Of a stretch of DNA of 64,000 nucleotides, positions 37,463 to 47,256 are shown piece after piece (position 1 is the first letter of the stretch; each line of letters starts with the position of its first letter). Source of the stretch: Arachnia propionica (GTDB lineage Bacteria; Actinomycetota; Actinomycetes; Propionibacteriales; Propionibacteriaceae). The stretch spans positions 1 through 64,000 of the forward strand of contig NZ_RQZG01000002.1 in assembly GCF_003859805.1 (NCBI RefSeq), written 5' to 3'. The translations under genes were made by a program, and so were the position numbers. The notes under the pieces were generated by a model. It made no database searches and was not told the origin of the DNA. It was given only the letters and a program-made list of their open reading frames with translations.

Positions 37463-38881
37463 TCAGACGGTGTGGTTCAGGGGCCAGGGGCCGGAGGAGC
37501 CCGCGGGGTACTCCTCCATCGGGATCTCGTTGTTCGCGAAGGCGGCGAGAGTGGACTCGAAGACCCGCCACGACTCCTCGGCGATGTCGGCGCGCACCGC
37601 CAGCAGCTGGTTGCCGTCGAAGATCTGCCGCAGCACCTCCCCGTAGGCGGTCATGACGGGCTGGCCGAGCTCCGTGGTGAGCGATTTCTTCTCCAGCACC
37701 TTCGGGGTGGCGGAGTTCATCGACAGGTCCAGGGTCACGTTGCCGGGGTTGAGACCGATGCGCAGCTGGTCCGGGTCCTTGCAGGTGGAGCGGAAACCGA
37801 CGGGGAGGTGGGGCACGGGACGCAGGTGGCAGATGATCTCCTTGCGCTTCTTGCTGAGTCCCTTGCCGGAACGCAGCGTGAAGGGCACCCCGGCCCAGCG
37901 GTTGTTCTGGATCTCGAGCGTGACCTCCGCCAGGGTCTCGGTCCCCAGCGCCGGGTCCACCCCCTCCTCGTCGACGTAGGCGGGCACGGCGTGACCGTCG
38001 ACGTACCCAGCGGTGTAGCGGGCGCGACGTGCGGCGCGCAGCGGGTCGCCCTCCCAGACGCGGGTGGCTCGCAGCACCTGTGCCTGGAGGTCGTGGATCT
38101 CGGTGGGTTCCAGGCTCGCCGCCGGTTCCATCGCGAACAGGGAGAGCACCTGCAGCAGGTGACTCTGCAGCATGTCACGCAGTGCCCCGGACTTGTCGTA
38201 GTAGGCTGCGCGACCCTCCAGCGCCAGCACCTCGTCGTAGACGATCTCCACGCGCTCGATCTGCTGGGCGTCCCAGATCAGCTGGAGCGCCCGGTTGGCG
38301 AAGCGGAGCCCCACCAGGTTGAGCACCGTCGCCGTGGCCAGGATGTGGTCCACCCGGTAGATCTGGTCCTCCGGGACCACGCGCTGCAGCTGCTCGTTCA
38401 GGGCGATGGCGGAGGCCCGGTCCACGCCGAAGGGCTTCTCCAGGGCCAGCCGCAGGTTCTCGGGACGTTCCATGGTCTCGAGCACGTGGCAGATCCTCAT
38501 CGTCACCGCCGGGGGCAACGCGAAGTACATCACGACGGTGCCGTGGGTGGCGTCGAGGAGCTCGCGCAGGTCGTCCGGGTTCGTGGGATCGGCCTGGATG
38601 TAGCGGGAACGACGCTTCACGCGCGCGGTGGTCGCCTCCGGGCACTGCACCCGGGTGAAGGCGTCGTCGATCACCCGGCGGAAGTGCTCGTCGCTGATGT
38701 CGGAGCGGCCGGTCCCGATCAGCGTGAGGTCTCGGTCGGCCTCGAGGCGCATCAGGCTTCCCAGGCCGGGCAGCAGCAGCCGTGACGTGAGGTCACCGCT
38801 GGCCCCGAGGATGAGCAGGGTCACGGGCCCCCGCTCGGTCTCACCGTTCAGGGCATCGAAGATGTCAGTGTCTGTGCTCAT
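37463..38881 (-). CDS. zwf: Glucose-6-phosphate dehydrogenase, atypical active-site motif
   Basis: 472 residues. N-terminal NAD(P) fold (LLILGASGDLTSRLLLPGL), LALEKPFG with its Lys, and YRVDHI with the catalytic His. In most enzymes the latter continues as LGKETVQN; here it reads LATATVLN, so the conserved Gly-Lys-Glu, including the substrate-binding Lys, is missing. The remaining family blocks (YYDKSGALRDMLQSHLLQ, IQNNRWAGVPFTLRSGKGL) are present. ATG 38881 has GGAGG upstream. Either a divergent but active paralogue or an enzyme with altered substrate. Confidence 0.9.
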   Translation of the reverse strand: MSTDTDIFDALNGETERGPVTLLILGASGDLTSRLLLPGLGSLMRLEADRDLTLIGTGRSDISDEHFRRVIDDAFTRVQCPEATTARVKRRSRYIQADPTNPDDLRELLDATHGTVVMYFALPPAVTMRICHVLETMERPENLRLALEKPFGVDRASAIALNEQLQRVVPEDQIYRVDHILATATVLNLVGLRFANRALQLIWDAQQIERVEIVYDEVLALEGRAAYYDKSGALRDMLQSHLLQVLSLFAMEPAASLEPTEIHDLQAQVLRATRVWEGDPLRAARRARYTAGYVDGHAVPAYVDEEGVDPALGTETLAEVTLEIQNNRWAGVPFTLRSGKGLSKKRKEIICHLRPVPHLPVGFRSTCKDPDQLRIGLNPGNVTLDLSMNSATPKVLEKKSLTTELGQPVMTAYGEVLRQIFDGNQLLAVRADIAEESWRVFESTLAAFANNEIPMEEYPAGSSGPWPLNHTV

Positions 38882-38955
38882 GCAGAGTCCTCCTTCAGCG
38901 CGGGCGAGGTTACCAGCTCAACCCAGGACTGCCCCGGTGTCCGCTGTCGTGTCGG

Positions 38956-39873
38956 TCAGGGATGGATCAACCGCTGCCACTGCCGGCCCCGGCGAACGAC
39001 CAGTCCGAGACGCGCATGGGAGACCAGCCCCATCAGGTCATCACTCGGGCGTTCCGGCAACAACAAAGTGCACACCCGAGGTTGCACGTGTCGTCGGAAG
39101 TCGAGGAGCCGTCCGATCCCCATCCGGACATGTCCCCTGGAACTGCTCGGTTGGACGTCGAACAACTCCTGCGCCGTGGCGTCGTAGGTGTCGGTCAGGA
39201 ATCTGGTGCCCTCGGCGGGCAGCGTGATCTGAACCCGGTAGATGTCATGCCTGTCACGACGCAGTTTCGCCTCCCAGGCCCGCATCACACCATCACGTTC
39301 CGGCGTGCTGAACCCGCTGCGTCGGGCCTTTGCCTCGAACTCCCTCACCGCGGCGGAATCGGTGCCCACCAGGGTGGTCTCTCCGCGCAGACCTGTCCCC
39401 CCGGCCTCGACCGACCCACCCGGGGGTTCCGCATCGACGGGCAGCAGCCGGAAGACCACGATCCTCCTGGTCAGGCCGTTGCGGGTGATCCTCTCGATCC
39501 GGTACGGAGCCTCGGGGTCGACGCGGAAGGACCCGATGTAGCGCTGCAGTTTTCCGCCGGGCTGTTTTCCACCGATGGTCTCGAACACCCGCAGGACACG
39601 ACCATCTTCAGCGGAATCGACGATCGCCCTGTTCCCATTGGTGATCCGCTGGTCCCCGACCTGCCCCTCCCCCGTGTAGTGGTAAACCCCGTCCTTCGCG
39701 TCCCAACCGTCGAAGTCGTAGTCGTGTTCGGCCCCTGCGTCGGGGTCCGAGTAGAGCATGATGTTGGGGGTGGTCCGCGACGGCTCGATCCCTCGTTGCT
39801 GTCCGCCACCGTAACGCTGGGCGATCTCACCGCGCCTGGTGATCTCTCCCGGTTTCAGCGTCCATGTGGCCAT
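38956..39873 (-). CDS. SRA-like modified-DNA-binding protein, type IV restriction-like
   Basis: 305 residues. It contains YHYTGEGQVGDQRITNGNRA, the pattern of the SRA-like domain of ScoMcrA-type type IV restriction proteins that read 5-methylcytosine or phosphorothioate DNA. No HNH motif (H-x-x-N..H) is visible after it. The C-terminal ~110 residues (GVMRAWEAKLRRDRH onward) may be a degenerate or different nuclease. ATG 39873 has TACCCT 7 nt upstream (leaderless). Alone on its strand between zwf and tRNA-Leu. Confidence 0.6.
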   Translation of the reverse strand: MATWTLKPGEITRRGEIAQRYGGGQQRGIEPSRTTPNIMLYSDPDAGAEHDYDFDGWDAKDGVYHYTGEGQVGDQRITNGNRAIVDSAEDGRVLRVFETIGGKQPGGKLQRYIGSFRVDPEAPYRIERITRNGLTRRIVVFRLLPVDAEPPGGSVEAGGTGLRGETTLVGTDSAAVREFEAKARRSGFSTPERDGVMRAWEAKLRRDRHDIYRVQITLPAEGTRFLTDTYDATAQELFDVQPSSSRGHVRMGIGRLLDFRRHVQPRVCTLLLPERPSDDLMGLVSHARLGLVVRRGRQWQRLIHP

Positions 39874-39985
39874 GCGGCCCAGGGTAGGCAATCGTCCCTT
39901 TTCGGCTCATGCCCCGCGCAACACGGCTGCAATCCGTGTCGGGACAAAAGAATCCCGGGACATCTGGGATGCCCCGGGATGAGTG

Positions 39986-40070
39986 TGTCCGAGAGAGGAC
40001 TTGAACCTCCACGCCCTGTATCGGGCACTAGCACCTCAAGCTAGCGCGTCTACCATTCCGCCACCCGGAC
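39986..40070 (-). tRNA. tRNA-Leu (GAG anticodon)
   Basis: 85 nt. A 7-bp acceptor stem (GTCCGGG with CTCGGAC, one G-U pair), D arm with GGTAGA, anticodon stem CTAGC/GCTAG enclosing TTGAGGT (anticodon GAG), a long variable arm as in class II tRNAs, and T arm GAGGTTCAAGTCCTC. Discriminator A; CCA is not encoded. It reads CUC and CUU codons. Confidence 0.95.
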
Positions 40071-40145
40071 CTGTGCAGCCCCCACCGAGGTGGGCGCGAC
40101 CACGAACACTACCAGCCCACCGACGCGGCACGCAACTGCCGGGTG

Positions 40146-40182
40146 GCGGCCCGGGGGTACCTGCTGGCGCCCCCCGGGCCGC
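40146..40182 (-). terminator. Strong GC hairpin downstream of rhaS-like gene
   Basis: GCGGCCCGGGGG (40146-40157) and its exact complement (40171-40182) form a 12-bp stem with a 13-nt loop, 11 nt after the operon stop at 40194. No T-tract; the position suggests transcription end. Confidence 0.6.
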
Positions 40183-40193
40183 GAGTGCCGGAT

Positions 40194-41231
40194 TCAGAAG
40201 TCGAACTGCCCGATGTTGTCGGCGTTGAACCGGAACGGCTCGCCGAGCACCACCACCCCGTCGGCCCCGACGGTGTACTCGTTCAACCTGCCCGCGGTGA
40301 ACTTCTCCCCCTCGGCTCCCTTGATGCTGCCGTCGATGAGGGCCTTCGCGGCATAGGAGCTGAGGTACCCCAGGTCCTCCGGGTTCCACAGCGCGAACTC
40401 CTTGACCGTGCCGTCGTTGACGTACTCACGCATCTGGTTGGGGGTGCCGAGCCCCGTGATCGCCACCTTGCCCTTCGCGCTGGAGGTGGAGATGTAGCGG
40501 GCCGCGGCGGCGATGCCAACGGTGGTGGGCGAGACGATCCCCTTGAGGTTGGGGTGGCTCTGGATCAGGGCCGCGGTCTTGTCGAACGAGGTCTGGTCGT
40601 CGTCATCGCCGTAGACCACCTCGACGAGGGTGATCCCGGGATGGTTGGCCGCCAGCTCCTCCTTCATCATCTCGATCCAGGTGTTCTGGTTCGTCGCGTT
40701 CGCCGAGGCGGAGAGGATCGCGATCTCCCCCGAGCCCCCGATCTGCTCGGCGATCATGTCCACCTGGACCTTCGCGATCCCCGCCGCATCGGCCTGGTTG
40801 ACGAACAGGTCGCGGCACTCAGGACTGGTGTCGGAGTCGAAGGTGACCACCTTGACCCCGGCCTCGCGCGCCTCACCCAGTGCATCGCAGATGGCGGCCG
40901 GATCGTTGGCGGAGATGACGATGGCCCCCACCTGCTGCTGGGTGAGCGTGTTGATGTAGCTCACCTGTGCATCCGGTGTCGCCTGGGTGGGCCCCACCTC
41001 ACTGAACGTGCCGGAGAACTCGGCGACGGCAGCCTTGCCACCCTTGCTGGAGGTGTCGAAGTACGGGTTGCCCAGGTTCTTCGGCACGAAGGTGATCGAC
41101 AACTCCCCACTGCCCTTCGCCGCCCCGGCGGTGCCGTCGCCGTCACCTCCCTCACCGGAGCAGGCGGTCAGGGCGAGGGCTGAGAGGGTGACGAGGGCCG
41201 CCGTCCTGACGGCCAGGGTTGAGAACTTCAT
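40194..41231 (-). CDS. rhaS: Rhamnose-type ABC transporter substrate-binding lipoprotein
   Basis: 345 residues with a lipoprotein signal (MKFSTLAVRTAALVTLSALA, then LTACSG). The receptor has ITFVPKNLGNPYFDTSSKGG and IVISANDPAAICDAL, typical of RhaS-like rhamnose receptors; AI-2 (LsrB-like) is an alternative. ATG 41231 overlaps the permease stop (ATGA). It is the last gene of the four-gene operon and is followed by a strong hairpin. Confidence 0.82.
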   Translation of the reverse strand: MKFSTLAVRTAALVTLSALALTACSGEGGDGDGTAGAAKGSGELSITFVPKNLGNPYFDTSSKGGKAAVAEFSGTFSEVGPTQATPDAQVSYINTLTQQQVGAIVISANDPAAICDALGEAREAGVKVVTFDSDTSPECRDLFVNQADAAGIAKVQVDMIAEQIGGSGEIAILSASANATNQNTWIEMMKEELAANHPGITLVEVVYGDDDDQTSFDKTAALIQSHPNLKGIVSPTTVGIAAAARYISTSSAKGKVAITGLGTPNQMREYVNDGTVKEFALWNPEDLGYLSSYAAKALIDGSIKGAEGEKFTAGRLNEYTVGADGVVVLGEPFRFNADNIGQFDF

Positions 41232-42256
41232 TGGACCTTTCCCTTGTTCGACTCGGATGAGTTCCTTCTTGACCGACGGCGCCGGGCCCAGTCGAGCCAG
41301 GATGCCGCCATGACGGAGAGCACCAGGAGACACCCGGTGATGATGTTGATGAAATCCGCGGTGACCCCCGCCAACCTGAGCGCATTGGCCAGCGCCCCGA
41401 CCACGAGGACACCGGCGACCACGCCGTGCAGCATCCCGCGACCACCGAAGACGGAGACCCCGCCCAGTACCACGGCCGCGATCACCTGCAGCTCATACCC
41501 CGTGGCATTGTCGCCCCGCGCCGAGCCGAAACGCAGCGTGAAGTACACCCCGGCGAAGGCGGACAACACCCCGGACAGCACGAAGAGCACCAGCCGGGTC
41601 CTGGCCACTGCGACCCCGTTGAACCGGGCGGCCTCCCTGCTGAGTCCGATGGCGTAGACCCCACGTCCGAAGGTGGTGGCGTGCAGCAGCACGACGAAGA
41701 ACACCAACAGCACCAGGAAGACGATCATGATCAGCGGGATCGGGGTACCGGGAATCCTCGCCTTCGCCAACGCCGTCCACTCGCGCGGGAACTGCGTGAC
41801 CGCCGTCGTGCCCAGGAGCCCGACGGCGATGCCACGGAACAACGCCATCGTGCCGATGGTGACGGCCAGCGCCGGAAGACCGACCCGGGTGACGAGCAGC
41901 CCGTTGAGGAGGCCGCCCAGCACACCGACCCCCAGGGCGAGGAGCAGTGCGGACAGCACACCGGCCCCGGCCTGGTGGGCCACCCCGAAGACCACTGAAC
42001 CGAGTCCGACCATCGACCCCACCGACAGGTCGATGTCGCCGGTGATCATGATGGGGGTCATCGGCAACGCGATGAGGAGGATGACCGCGACATCGAGCAG
42101 CAGGTACGTCACCGTCGCCGGGGTGGCGAACTTCGGCACCGTCACCGCGGCGACGACCAGCACCACAGCGAGCAGCGCCACCATCGCCATCTCGCGGGTG
42201 AGCAGGACCCGGCACCAGAGGGGCCGGGCGTGGGTCGGGATGGTTCCAGCGGTCAT
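41228..42256 (-). CDS. Sugar ABC transporter permease (RhaQ/P-type)
   Basis: 342 residues, 8-10 membrane helices, with the BPD_transp_2 core (MTPIMITGDIDLSVGSMVGL, then VVLGGVSVFGGRGML). Starts at ATG 42256, overlapping the preceding permease stop. Pairs with the next permease to form the rhamnose-type channel. A Ser/Arg-rich tail ends the chain. Confidence 0.87.
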   Translation of the reverse strand: MTAGTIPTHARPLWCRVLLTREMAMVALLAVVLVVAAVTVPKFATPATVTYLLLDVAVILLIALPMTPIMITGDIDLSVGSMVGLGSVVFGVAHQAGAGVLSALLLALGVGVLGGLLNGLLVTRVGLPALAVTIGTMALFRGIAVGLLGTTAVTQFPREWTALAKARIPGTPIPLIMIVFLVLLVFFVVLLHATTFGRGVYAIGLSREAARFNGVAVARTRLVLFVLSGVLSAFAGVYFTLRFGSARGDNATGYELQVIAAVVLGGVSVFGGRGMLHGVVAGVLVVGALANALRLAGVTADFINIITGCLLVLSVMAASWLDWARRRRSRRNSSESNKGKVQ

Positions 42257-43227
42257 GATGAAGCTCTTTTCTCGATCCTCCTGCGGTGTTGCCTGACCGC
42301 CATCACCCGGTCCATGACGATGGCGCCGAGGATGAGGACACCGACGACGGCGCGCTGCCAGAAGTCAGGGATCCCCAGCACGGGAAGGGCCCGGTTGATG
42401 GTGACGAGCAGGGCCGCTCCCAGGGCCGCCCCGACGATGGTGCCGACACCACCGGTGATGGCGATGCCCCCGATGACGGCCGCCCCCACCGCCTCCAGTT
42501 CGAAGCCGTCCCCGGCGGCCGAGTTGATGGTGCCGTAGCGGGCGGCGAGCAGCACCCCGGCGAGCCCGGCCATGAGCCCGGAGAACACGAAGGCCGTGAG
42601 CACCCGCCGTCGCACGTCCAGACCGTAGAGCACCGCCGCCTCCGGGTCGGAGCCGATGGCGTAGCACTCCCGGCCACCACGTGTGTTGTGGAGGTACCAG
42701 GCCACCGCGGCCAGGGCCAGACCGGAGATGATCGTCAGCACGGGCAGCCCCAGGATCTGCTGGGTGCCGAGCCGCAGGAACCCGGGTGGCAGCTCTGAGG
42801 CGTCGATGCGGTCCGCTCCCGCCCACCACACGCACAGGCCCCGGTAGGCGTAGAGGGTGCCCAGGGTGATGACCATCGACGGCACCCGTCCCAGGGCCAC
42901 CAGGGCCCCGTTGATCAGCCCGAGGAGAGCTCCGAGTGTCAGGCCCGCGGCGATCACCAGCACCGTCGGCACCCCGGCACGGAACAGGGTGCCCACCAGG
43001 TAGGCCGTCAACCCCAGCACCGAGCCGACGGAGAGGTCGACGTTGCGGGTGAGGATCACCACGCCCTGGCCCAGCACCACCACCAGCAGGATCGAGGGGG
43101 TGAGCAGCAGGTCACGGAACCCGTCGGAGGAGAACAGGAAGGCGGGATTGCGCCAGGTGGTGAGCACCACCACCGCGACGAGAACCAGCGCGATCCCCAT
43201 CTCCCGCGACCGCAGCAACGCCCTCAT
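42253..43227 (-). CDS. Sugar ABC transporter permease
   Basis: 324 residues, BPD_transp_2 type: [22 protein letters not shown] and [24 protein letters not shown] 43227 overlaps the ATPase stop by 4 nt. It forms a heterodimeric channel with the downstream permease, the arrangement of RhaP/RhaQ and LsrC/LsrD. Confidence 0.87.
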   Translation of the reverse strand: MRALLRSREMGIALVLVAVVVLTTWRNPAFLFSSDGFRDLLLTPSILLVVVLGQGVVILTRNVDLSVGSVLGLTAYLVGTLFRAGVPTVLVIAAGLTLGALLGLINGALVALGRVPSMVITLGTLYAYRGLCVWWAGADRIDASELPPGFLRLGTQQILGLPVLTIISGLALAAVAWYLHNTRGGRECYAIGSDPEAAVLYGLDVRRRVLTAFVFSGLMAGLAGVLLAARYGTINSAAGDGFELEAVGAAVIGGIAITGGVGTIVGAALGAALLVTINRALPVLGIPDFWQRAVVGVLILGAIVMDRVMAVRQHRRRIEKRASS

Positions 43228-44753
43228 GCCGTCACCTCCGAACGGGTCGCAGCACTCATCACGGTCTCGGGGGTGGCCTCGTCACGGTCGAGGGTGGCCA
43301 TGAGCTCCCCCTCCCGCATCACCAGCACCCGATCCGCCATGCCGAGCACCTCGGGCAGCTCCGAGGAGATCATGAGGATCGCCATGCCCTGCCCGGCCAG
43401 GTCGGAGAGCATCTGGTGCACCTCGGACTTCGTGCCGACATCGATCCCACGGGTGGGCTCGTCGATGATGAGCACCGATGGTTCGGTGGCCAGCCATTTC
43501 GCCAGTACGACCTTCTGCTGGTTGCCACCGGAGAGGGTCCCGGCCGCCACATCCAGGGCGGAGGTCTTCACCTCGAGACGTCCGGCCCACCGGTTGGCCA
43601 CCTCGTTCTCCTGAGCAGTGGTGATGAACCCCCACCTGGCCAGCCGACGACGGATGGCATCGGTGATGTTGGTCCGCACCGGGGCCTCCAGCACCAGGCC
43701 CTGACCGCATCGATCCTCCGGCACCAGTGCCAACCCGGCCGCCATCGCTGCCGTGGGTGAGGCAGCGGGCAGGGGTCGTCCCGCCACCGTGACGACACCG
43801 CTGTCGTAGGGGTCGATCCCGAAGATGGCCCGGGCCACCTCGGAGCGTCCCGCTCCGACCAGTCCTGCCAGGGCGACGATCTCGCCGCGCCTGACCTGGA
43901 AGCTGATGTCGGAGAACACCCCACCACGGGTGAGTCCCGTGACCTCCAGGACCGTCTCCCCCAGCCTGGCCGGCTGCTTCGGGAACAGCTCGGTCACGTC
44001 CCGTCCCACCATCGCACGCACGATCTCCGCCACGCTGGTGCCAGCCGTGGGGACGGTCATCACGTGGGATCCGTCACGCATCACGGTGATGGTGTCGGTC
44101 AGTTCGAAGACCTCGTCGAAGCGGTGCGAGATGAACACCAACGCCCGCCCCTCGTCGCGCAGGGAACGTGCGACGGCGAACAGCCGCTCCACCTCCACCC
44201 CGGACAGGGCCGCCGTCGGTTCATCCATGATGAGGACCCGGGCATCCAGCGAGATCGCCTTGGCGATCTCGATGATCTGCTGATCGGCGATGGACAGGCC
44301 ATCGGCCAACCGGTCCGGGTCGAGGCCCACCCCGAGCCGTGCCATGAGGGACTCCGCCTCGGCACGCATCGCCGGACGGTCGATCACCTTGAACCTCCGG
44401 GTCGGCTGCCGCCCCATGAAGATGTTCTCGGTGACCGTGAGGTCGGGGAACAGCGTCGGCTCCTGGTAGATCACGGCGATCCCCGCCGCACGGGACTCGG
44501 CGGTGCTGCGGAACGCCACCGGCTCCCCTGCCAGCTCCACCAGTCCGGAGTCGCGCTCGTGGAACCCCGCGATGATCTTGACCAGGGTGGACTTCCCCGC
44601 CCCGTTCTCCCCGACCAGGGCATGGATGGAACCGGGGAAGAGCTCCAAGGTGCCGTCCTGCAGGGCGGCGACGGACCCGAAGCTCTTCGTGACACCACTC
44701 ATCCACAGCACCGGTGTCGCCGTCACCCCGGCACTGTCCTCGGGAACCCGCAT
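43224..44753 (-). CDS. Sugar ABC transporter ATPase, two cassettes
   Basis: 509 residues, tandem ATPase domains as in MglA/RbsA/RhaT. First cassette: [34 protein letters not shown]. Second: LVGAGRSE (Walker A reduced, as in the family), [15 protein letters not shown] and [16 protein letters not shown] 44753 has AAGGAAG upstream; a 10-residue extension is possible. First gene of the operon, behind a LacI-type operator. Confidence 0.9.
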   Translation of the reverse strand: MRVPEDSAGVTATPVLWMSGVTKSFGSVAALQDGTLELFPGSIHALVGENGAGKSTLVKIIAGFHERDSGLVELAGEPVAFRSTAESRAAGIAVIYQEPTLFPDLTVTENIFMGRQPTRRFKVIDRPAMRAEAESLMARLGVGLDPDRLADGLSIADQQIIEIAKAISLDARVLIMDEPTAALSGVEVERLFAVARSLRDEGRALVFISHRFDEVFELTDTITVMRDGSHVMTVPTAGTSVAEIVRAMVGRDVTELFPKQPARLGETVLEVTGLTRGGVFSDISFQVRRGEIVALAGLVGAGRSEVARAIFGIDPYDSGVVTVAGRPLPAASPTAAMAAGLALVPEDRCGQGLVLEAPVRTNITDAIRRRLARWGFITTAQENEVANRWAGRLEVKTSALDVAAGTLSGGNQQKVVLAKWLATEPSVLIIDEPTRGIDVGTKSEVHQMLSDLAGQGMAILMISSELPEVLGMADRVLVMREGELMATLDRDEATPETVMSAATRSEVTA

Positions 44754-44852
44754 CAGACCACTTCCTTGTCGTCTCTTCGTCAACGGTTGGCCGTAGCCTA
44801 ACGACGTCGAAGGCTCCTGGGAAGCCCTGAGCGGGAAACTGACGACAAATTT

Positions 44853-44864
44853 TGAAACGTTACA
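44853..44864 (-). promoter_or_regulatory. LacI-family-like operator before sugar ABC operon
   Basis: TGAAACGTTACA differs from the perfect palindrome TGAAACGTTTCA by one base and is ~90 nt upstream of the ATPase start. It also lies a few bases after the stop of the 450-aa gene (44869). Such sites are bound by LacI-type sugar regulators; none is encoded in the window. Confidence 0.5.
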
Positions 44865-44868
44865 TCAA

Positions 44869-46221
44869 TCAGCTCAGCAGTTCCTCGTAGTGGTGCCTCA
44901 GGTCTTCGGGGGCGGCGGCGATGATCTTCTCGGGACGGTTGTTGCCGTCATCGCCCCAGATGGCGTGAACCACTTCACGCCAGACGAATCTCGGGATCCG
45001 TTCCTTCTCCGACATGTGTGCCCTGAGATCCGCCACCGTCTCATCGCCACTCCTGAGGGCTGCGAGCCATCCCAGGCTCTCCGGGTTCGCGATGAGACGC
45101 GCGAACACCTTGCGGTGCGGCAGGCCCTGGGTGTTGGACGCGCACTCGACGAGGCAGGCCAGGGCCTCCCGGGTGAAGCCGTGCTGTTCGGCGTAGTTCG
45201 CCACGATGGTGTTGTGCAACATCTGGTGTTCGCCGTCGACCTGGCCGAGGTAGTCCAGCAGCAGGGGCACGTGGGAGACATCCGCCCAGGCCAGCGCGAC
45301 GACCGCGAAGGTGCCGGGCAGCGCCGGGTTCTCGTCAGGAATGTTGGTGTACCACTCGTCCTCGACCATCGCGGCCCGGGCGTAGCGTTCGATCAGGGCG
45401 TGCAGCCCAAGGTGTCGCACCGCGCAGGCGAACAGCTGGTTGATCCCCTTGCGGGGCAGCCCCTTGCACGGCAGGTACTCCTTGACCGGCCCGCGGAACT
45501 CGACGGCGTAGCTGCGGGGGAAGTGACCGGATTCCAGCAGCTCGACCAGGTACTGCAGCGCTGCCTCGTGGAGCGCCTCCTCGTCGCGCCTGAGCGTGAT
45601 CCGGACCACGGCGGTGGCGTCGTTGGCCTTGGCGGTGAACCCGTCGCCGCTGCGGGAGGCGAGCTCCGGGGGCAGCGCACCGGTGCCCTGTTTCCTCAGC
45701 CTCGCGGGCAGGTCGGAGCCCAGCGCGGTGACGAAACCGAAGATCTGCTCCGCGGAGACGCTGGACCAGCTGGGGCCGTGCTTGAGATGCCCGACGGCGA
45801 TCCGGCAGGCGAAGTCCAGCACCTCGGGGTCCACCGGACCGGGCTCTCCCCTCAGCACCCAGTTCTGGTCCATGAAGTCGTCGCCGATGTTGTGGAAGAA
45901 GGGGTCACGGATGCGAAGTTCCACCCACATGTCCAGGACAAAGTGCATCTCGTCCCAGCCGAGCAGCCGCCGCATCTTCTCGGAGAACTTCCACAGCGGC
46001 GCCGCTGCGAACTCACCCGCTGCCGTGGCCTGGCGCAGCCGGTGATCCAGCACGGCGTCACCCAGCACCCGATGCTTCCCGACCTGGATCAGCTCGGCTC
46101 CATTGTGCTTCGACGTGACACGCCGTGCAGTGCCGTTCTCGACGGCCACCACCGCGGCGTCGAAGGCCTCCTTGGCCACGGGGTCACGGTGGATCTCGTC
46201 GCGAACGAAGTAGTCACTCAT
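44869..46221 (-). CDS. Uncharacterised 450-aa protein
   Basis: A full-length gene from ATG 46221, good codon use, no signal peptide or membrane helices. The N-terminal half carries WKFSEKMRRLLGWDEMHFVL. The C-terminal half is helical with repeated-type segments (LLDYLGQVDGEHQML, EALACLVECASNTQGL), perhaps a HEAT/ARM-like fold. No family is recognised. Upstream it is separated from the zinc-ribbon gene by 19 nt, and it may be in the same transcript. Confidence 0.7.
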   Translation of the reverse strand: MSDYFVRDEIHRDPVAKEAFDAAVVAVENGTARRVTSKHNGAELIQVGKHRVLGDAVLDHRLRQATAAGEFAAAPLWKFSEKMRRLLGWDEMHFVLDMWVELRIRDPFFHNIGDDFMDQNWVLRGEPGPVDPEVLDFACRIAVGHLKHGPSWSSVSAEQIFGFVTALGSDLPARLRKQGTGALPPELASRSGDGFTAKANDATAVVRITLRRDEEALHEAALQYLVELLESGHFPRSYAVEFRGPVKEYLPCKGLPRKGINQLFACAVRHLGLHALIERYARAAMVEDEWYTNIPDENPALPGTFAVVALAWADVSHVPLLLDYLGQVDGEHQMLHNTIVANYAEQHGFTREALACLVECASNTQGLPHRKVFARLIANPESLGWLAALRSGDETVADLRAHMSEKERIPRFVWREVVHAIWGDDGNNRPEKIIAAAPEDLRHHYEELLS

Positions 46222-46240
46222 GGGTTCATGCTGCCAGAGG

Positions 46241-46435
46241 TCATCCGGGGCAGGCAGCCCTGGCCGCTTCGACCTCCTGCGTCATCCGGCCATCGGCGCC
46301 CACCGGGGTCCAGGCTTCAGTGGGCGCCCACTCACTGTGGCAGCCACTGCACCGGAACAACGGCTGGTCGTGGTACTCCTGATCCGTCGGGTGCCAGTCG
46401 CACTTCCCCTGACAGCTGTTGTGGACCAGACCCAT
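46241..46435 (-). CDS. Small cysteine-rich zinc-ribbon-like protein
   Basis: 64 residues starting MGLVHNSCQGKCDWHPTDQE. Cys8, Cys12, Cys29 and Cys32 (CSGCH) could bind zinc. It starts 2 nt after the CcdA stop with GGAG upstream, so it belongs to the DsbA-CcdA operon. A role with thiol redox is inferred. A much longer in-frame extension covers ccdA out of phase and is spurious. Confidence 0.7.
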   Translation of the reverse strand: MGLVHNSCQGKCDWHPTDQEYHDQPLFRCSGCHSEWAPTEAWTPVGADGRMTQEVEAARAACPG

Positions 46436-46437
46436 GA

Positions 46438-47256
46438 TCACTCCTTCGTGTCGCTCCTGCTCGGCCCTCTGGTCACCCACCATACGAGCAGCCCGACGAC
46501 TCCCGCCAGCATCAGGATCACCACCAGGTCCGAGACCCCGAGGCTCCACCGCCCGAGTTCCGACTCCAGCCTCACCTGTTCCGAGGCCCCGAGCAGCCCA
46601 CCGAGCGCCGTCGTGGCATCGGTCAACAGGAACAGCAACCCCAGGGCCACCATGAGCATCCCTGAGACCAGCCCCCACCAGGAGGTGGTGACCGGGCCGA
46701 GCCGCACCGGGCGTGGCCGGAGCCAGCGGGCGACGTCGAGCCCGTCCCACAGCGAGGCCAGCAACAGCAGTGGGGCCACCATCCCCGCCCCGAAGCAGGC
46801 CAGCAGCAGTCCTCCGTAGAGCGGGGACCCCCCGACTGCGGCATAGGTGAGCACCGCCCCCAGCAACGGTCCGGTACAGGCCCCCGCCAGCCCGTAGACG
46901 GCTCCCATGAACAGCACCGCGACGGCACTCGTGCCGCCCTCGCTGCGCAGTCCCGGCACCGACAGCTGCACCCCCAGGGCGGTCACCAGACCGAGCAGGA
47001 TGAGAACCGCGCCGCCGATCACCGTGAGCAGGTGGCGCTGCGTGCTGAGCAGTGCCCCCAGCGCCCCGGCCCCGAGCCCGAGCGGCACCAGTGTCAGCAA
47101 CAGTCCCAGGTAGAACACCCCGGTGCGGACGACCAGGGTCCGCCTCGAGGAGCCGAAGGCATAGGCGAAGAACGACGGCAGCAGCATCGCCGCACACGGG
47201 CTGAGCAGGGCGGCGAGCCCACCGAGGAAGGCCCCGGCCAACCCGATCTGGGTCAC
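46438..47256 (-). CDS. CcdA-like thiol:disulfide membrane transporter
   Basis: 272 residues, 6-7 membrane helices. Conserved half-sites with cysteines: AALLSPCAAMLLPSFFAY in helix 1 and GLAGACTGPLLGAVLTYAA in the fourth helix, the CcdA/DsbD-beta pattern for moving reducing equivalents across the membrane. Overlaps the DsbA-like gene (GTG 47256) and is followed by the zinc-ribbon gene. Confidence 0.87.
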   Translation of the reverse strand: MTQIGLAGAFLGGLAALLSPCAAMLLPSFFAYAFGSSRRTLVVRTGVFYLGLLLTLVPLGLGAGALGALLSTQRHLLTVIGGAVLILLGLVTALGVQLSVPGLRSEGGTSAVAVLFMGAVYGLAGACTGPLLGAVLTYAAVGGSPLYGGLLLACFGAGMVAPLLLLASLWDGLDVARWLRPRPVRLGPVTTSWWGLVSGMLMVALGLLFLLTDATTALGGLLGASEQVRLESELGRWSLGVSDLVVILMLAGVVGLLVWWVTRGPSRSDTKE

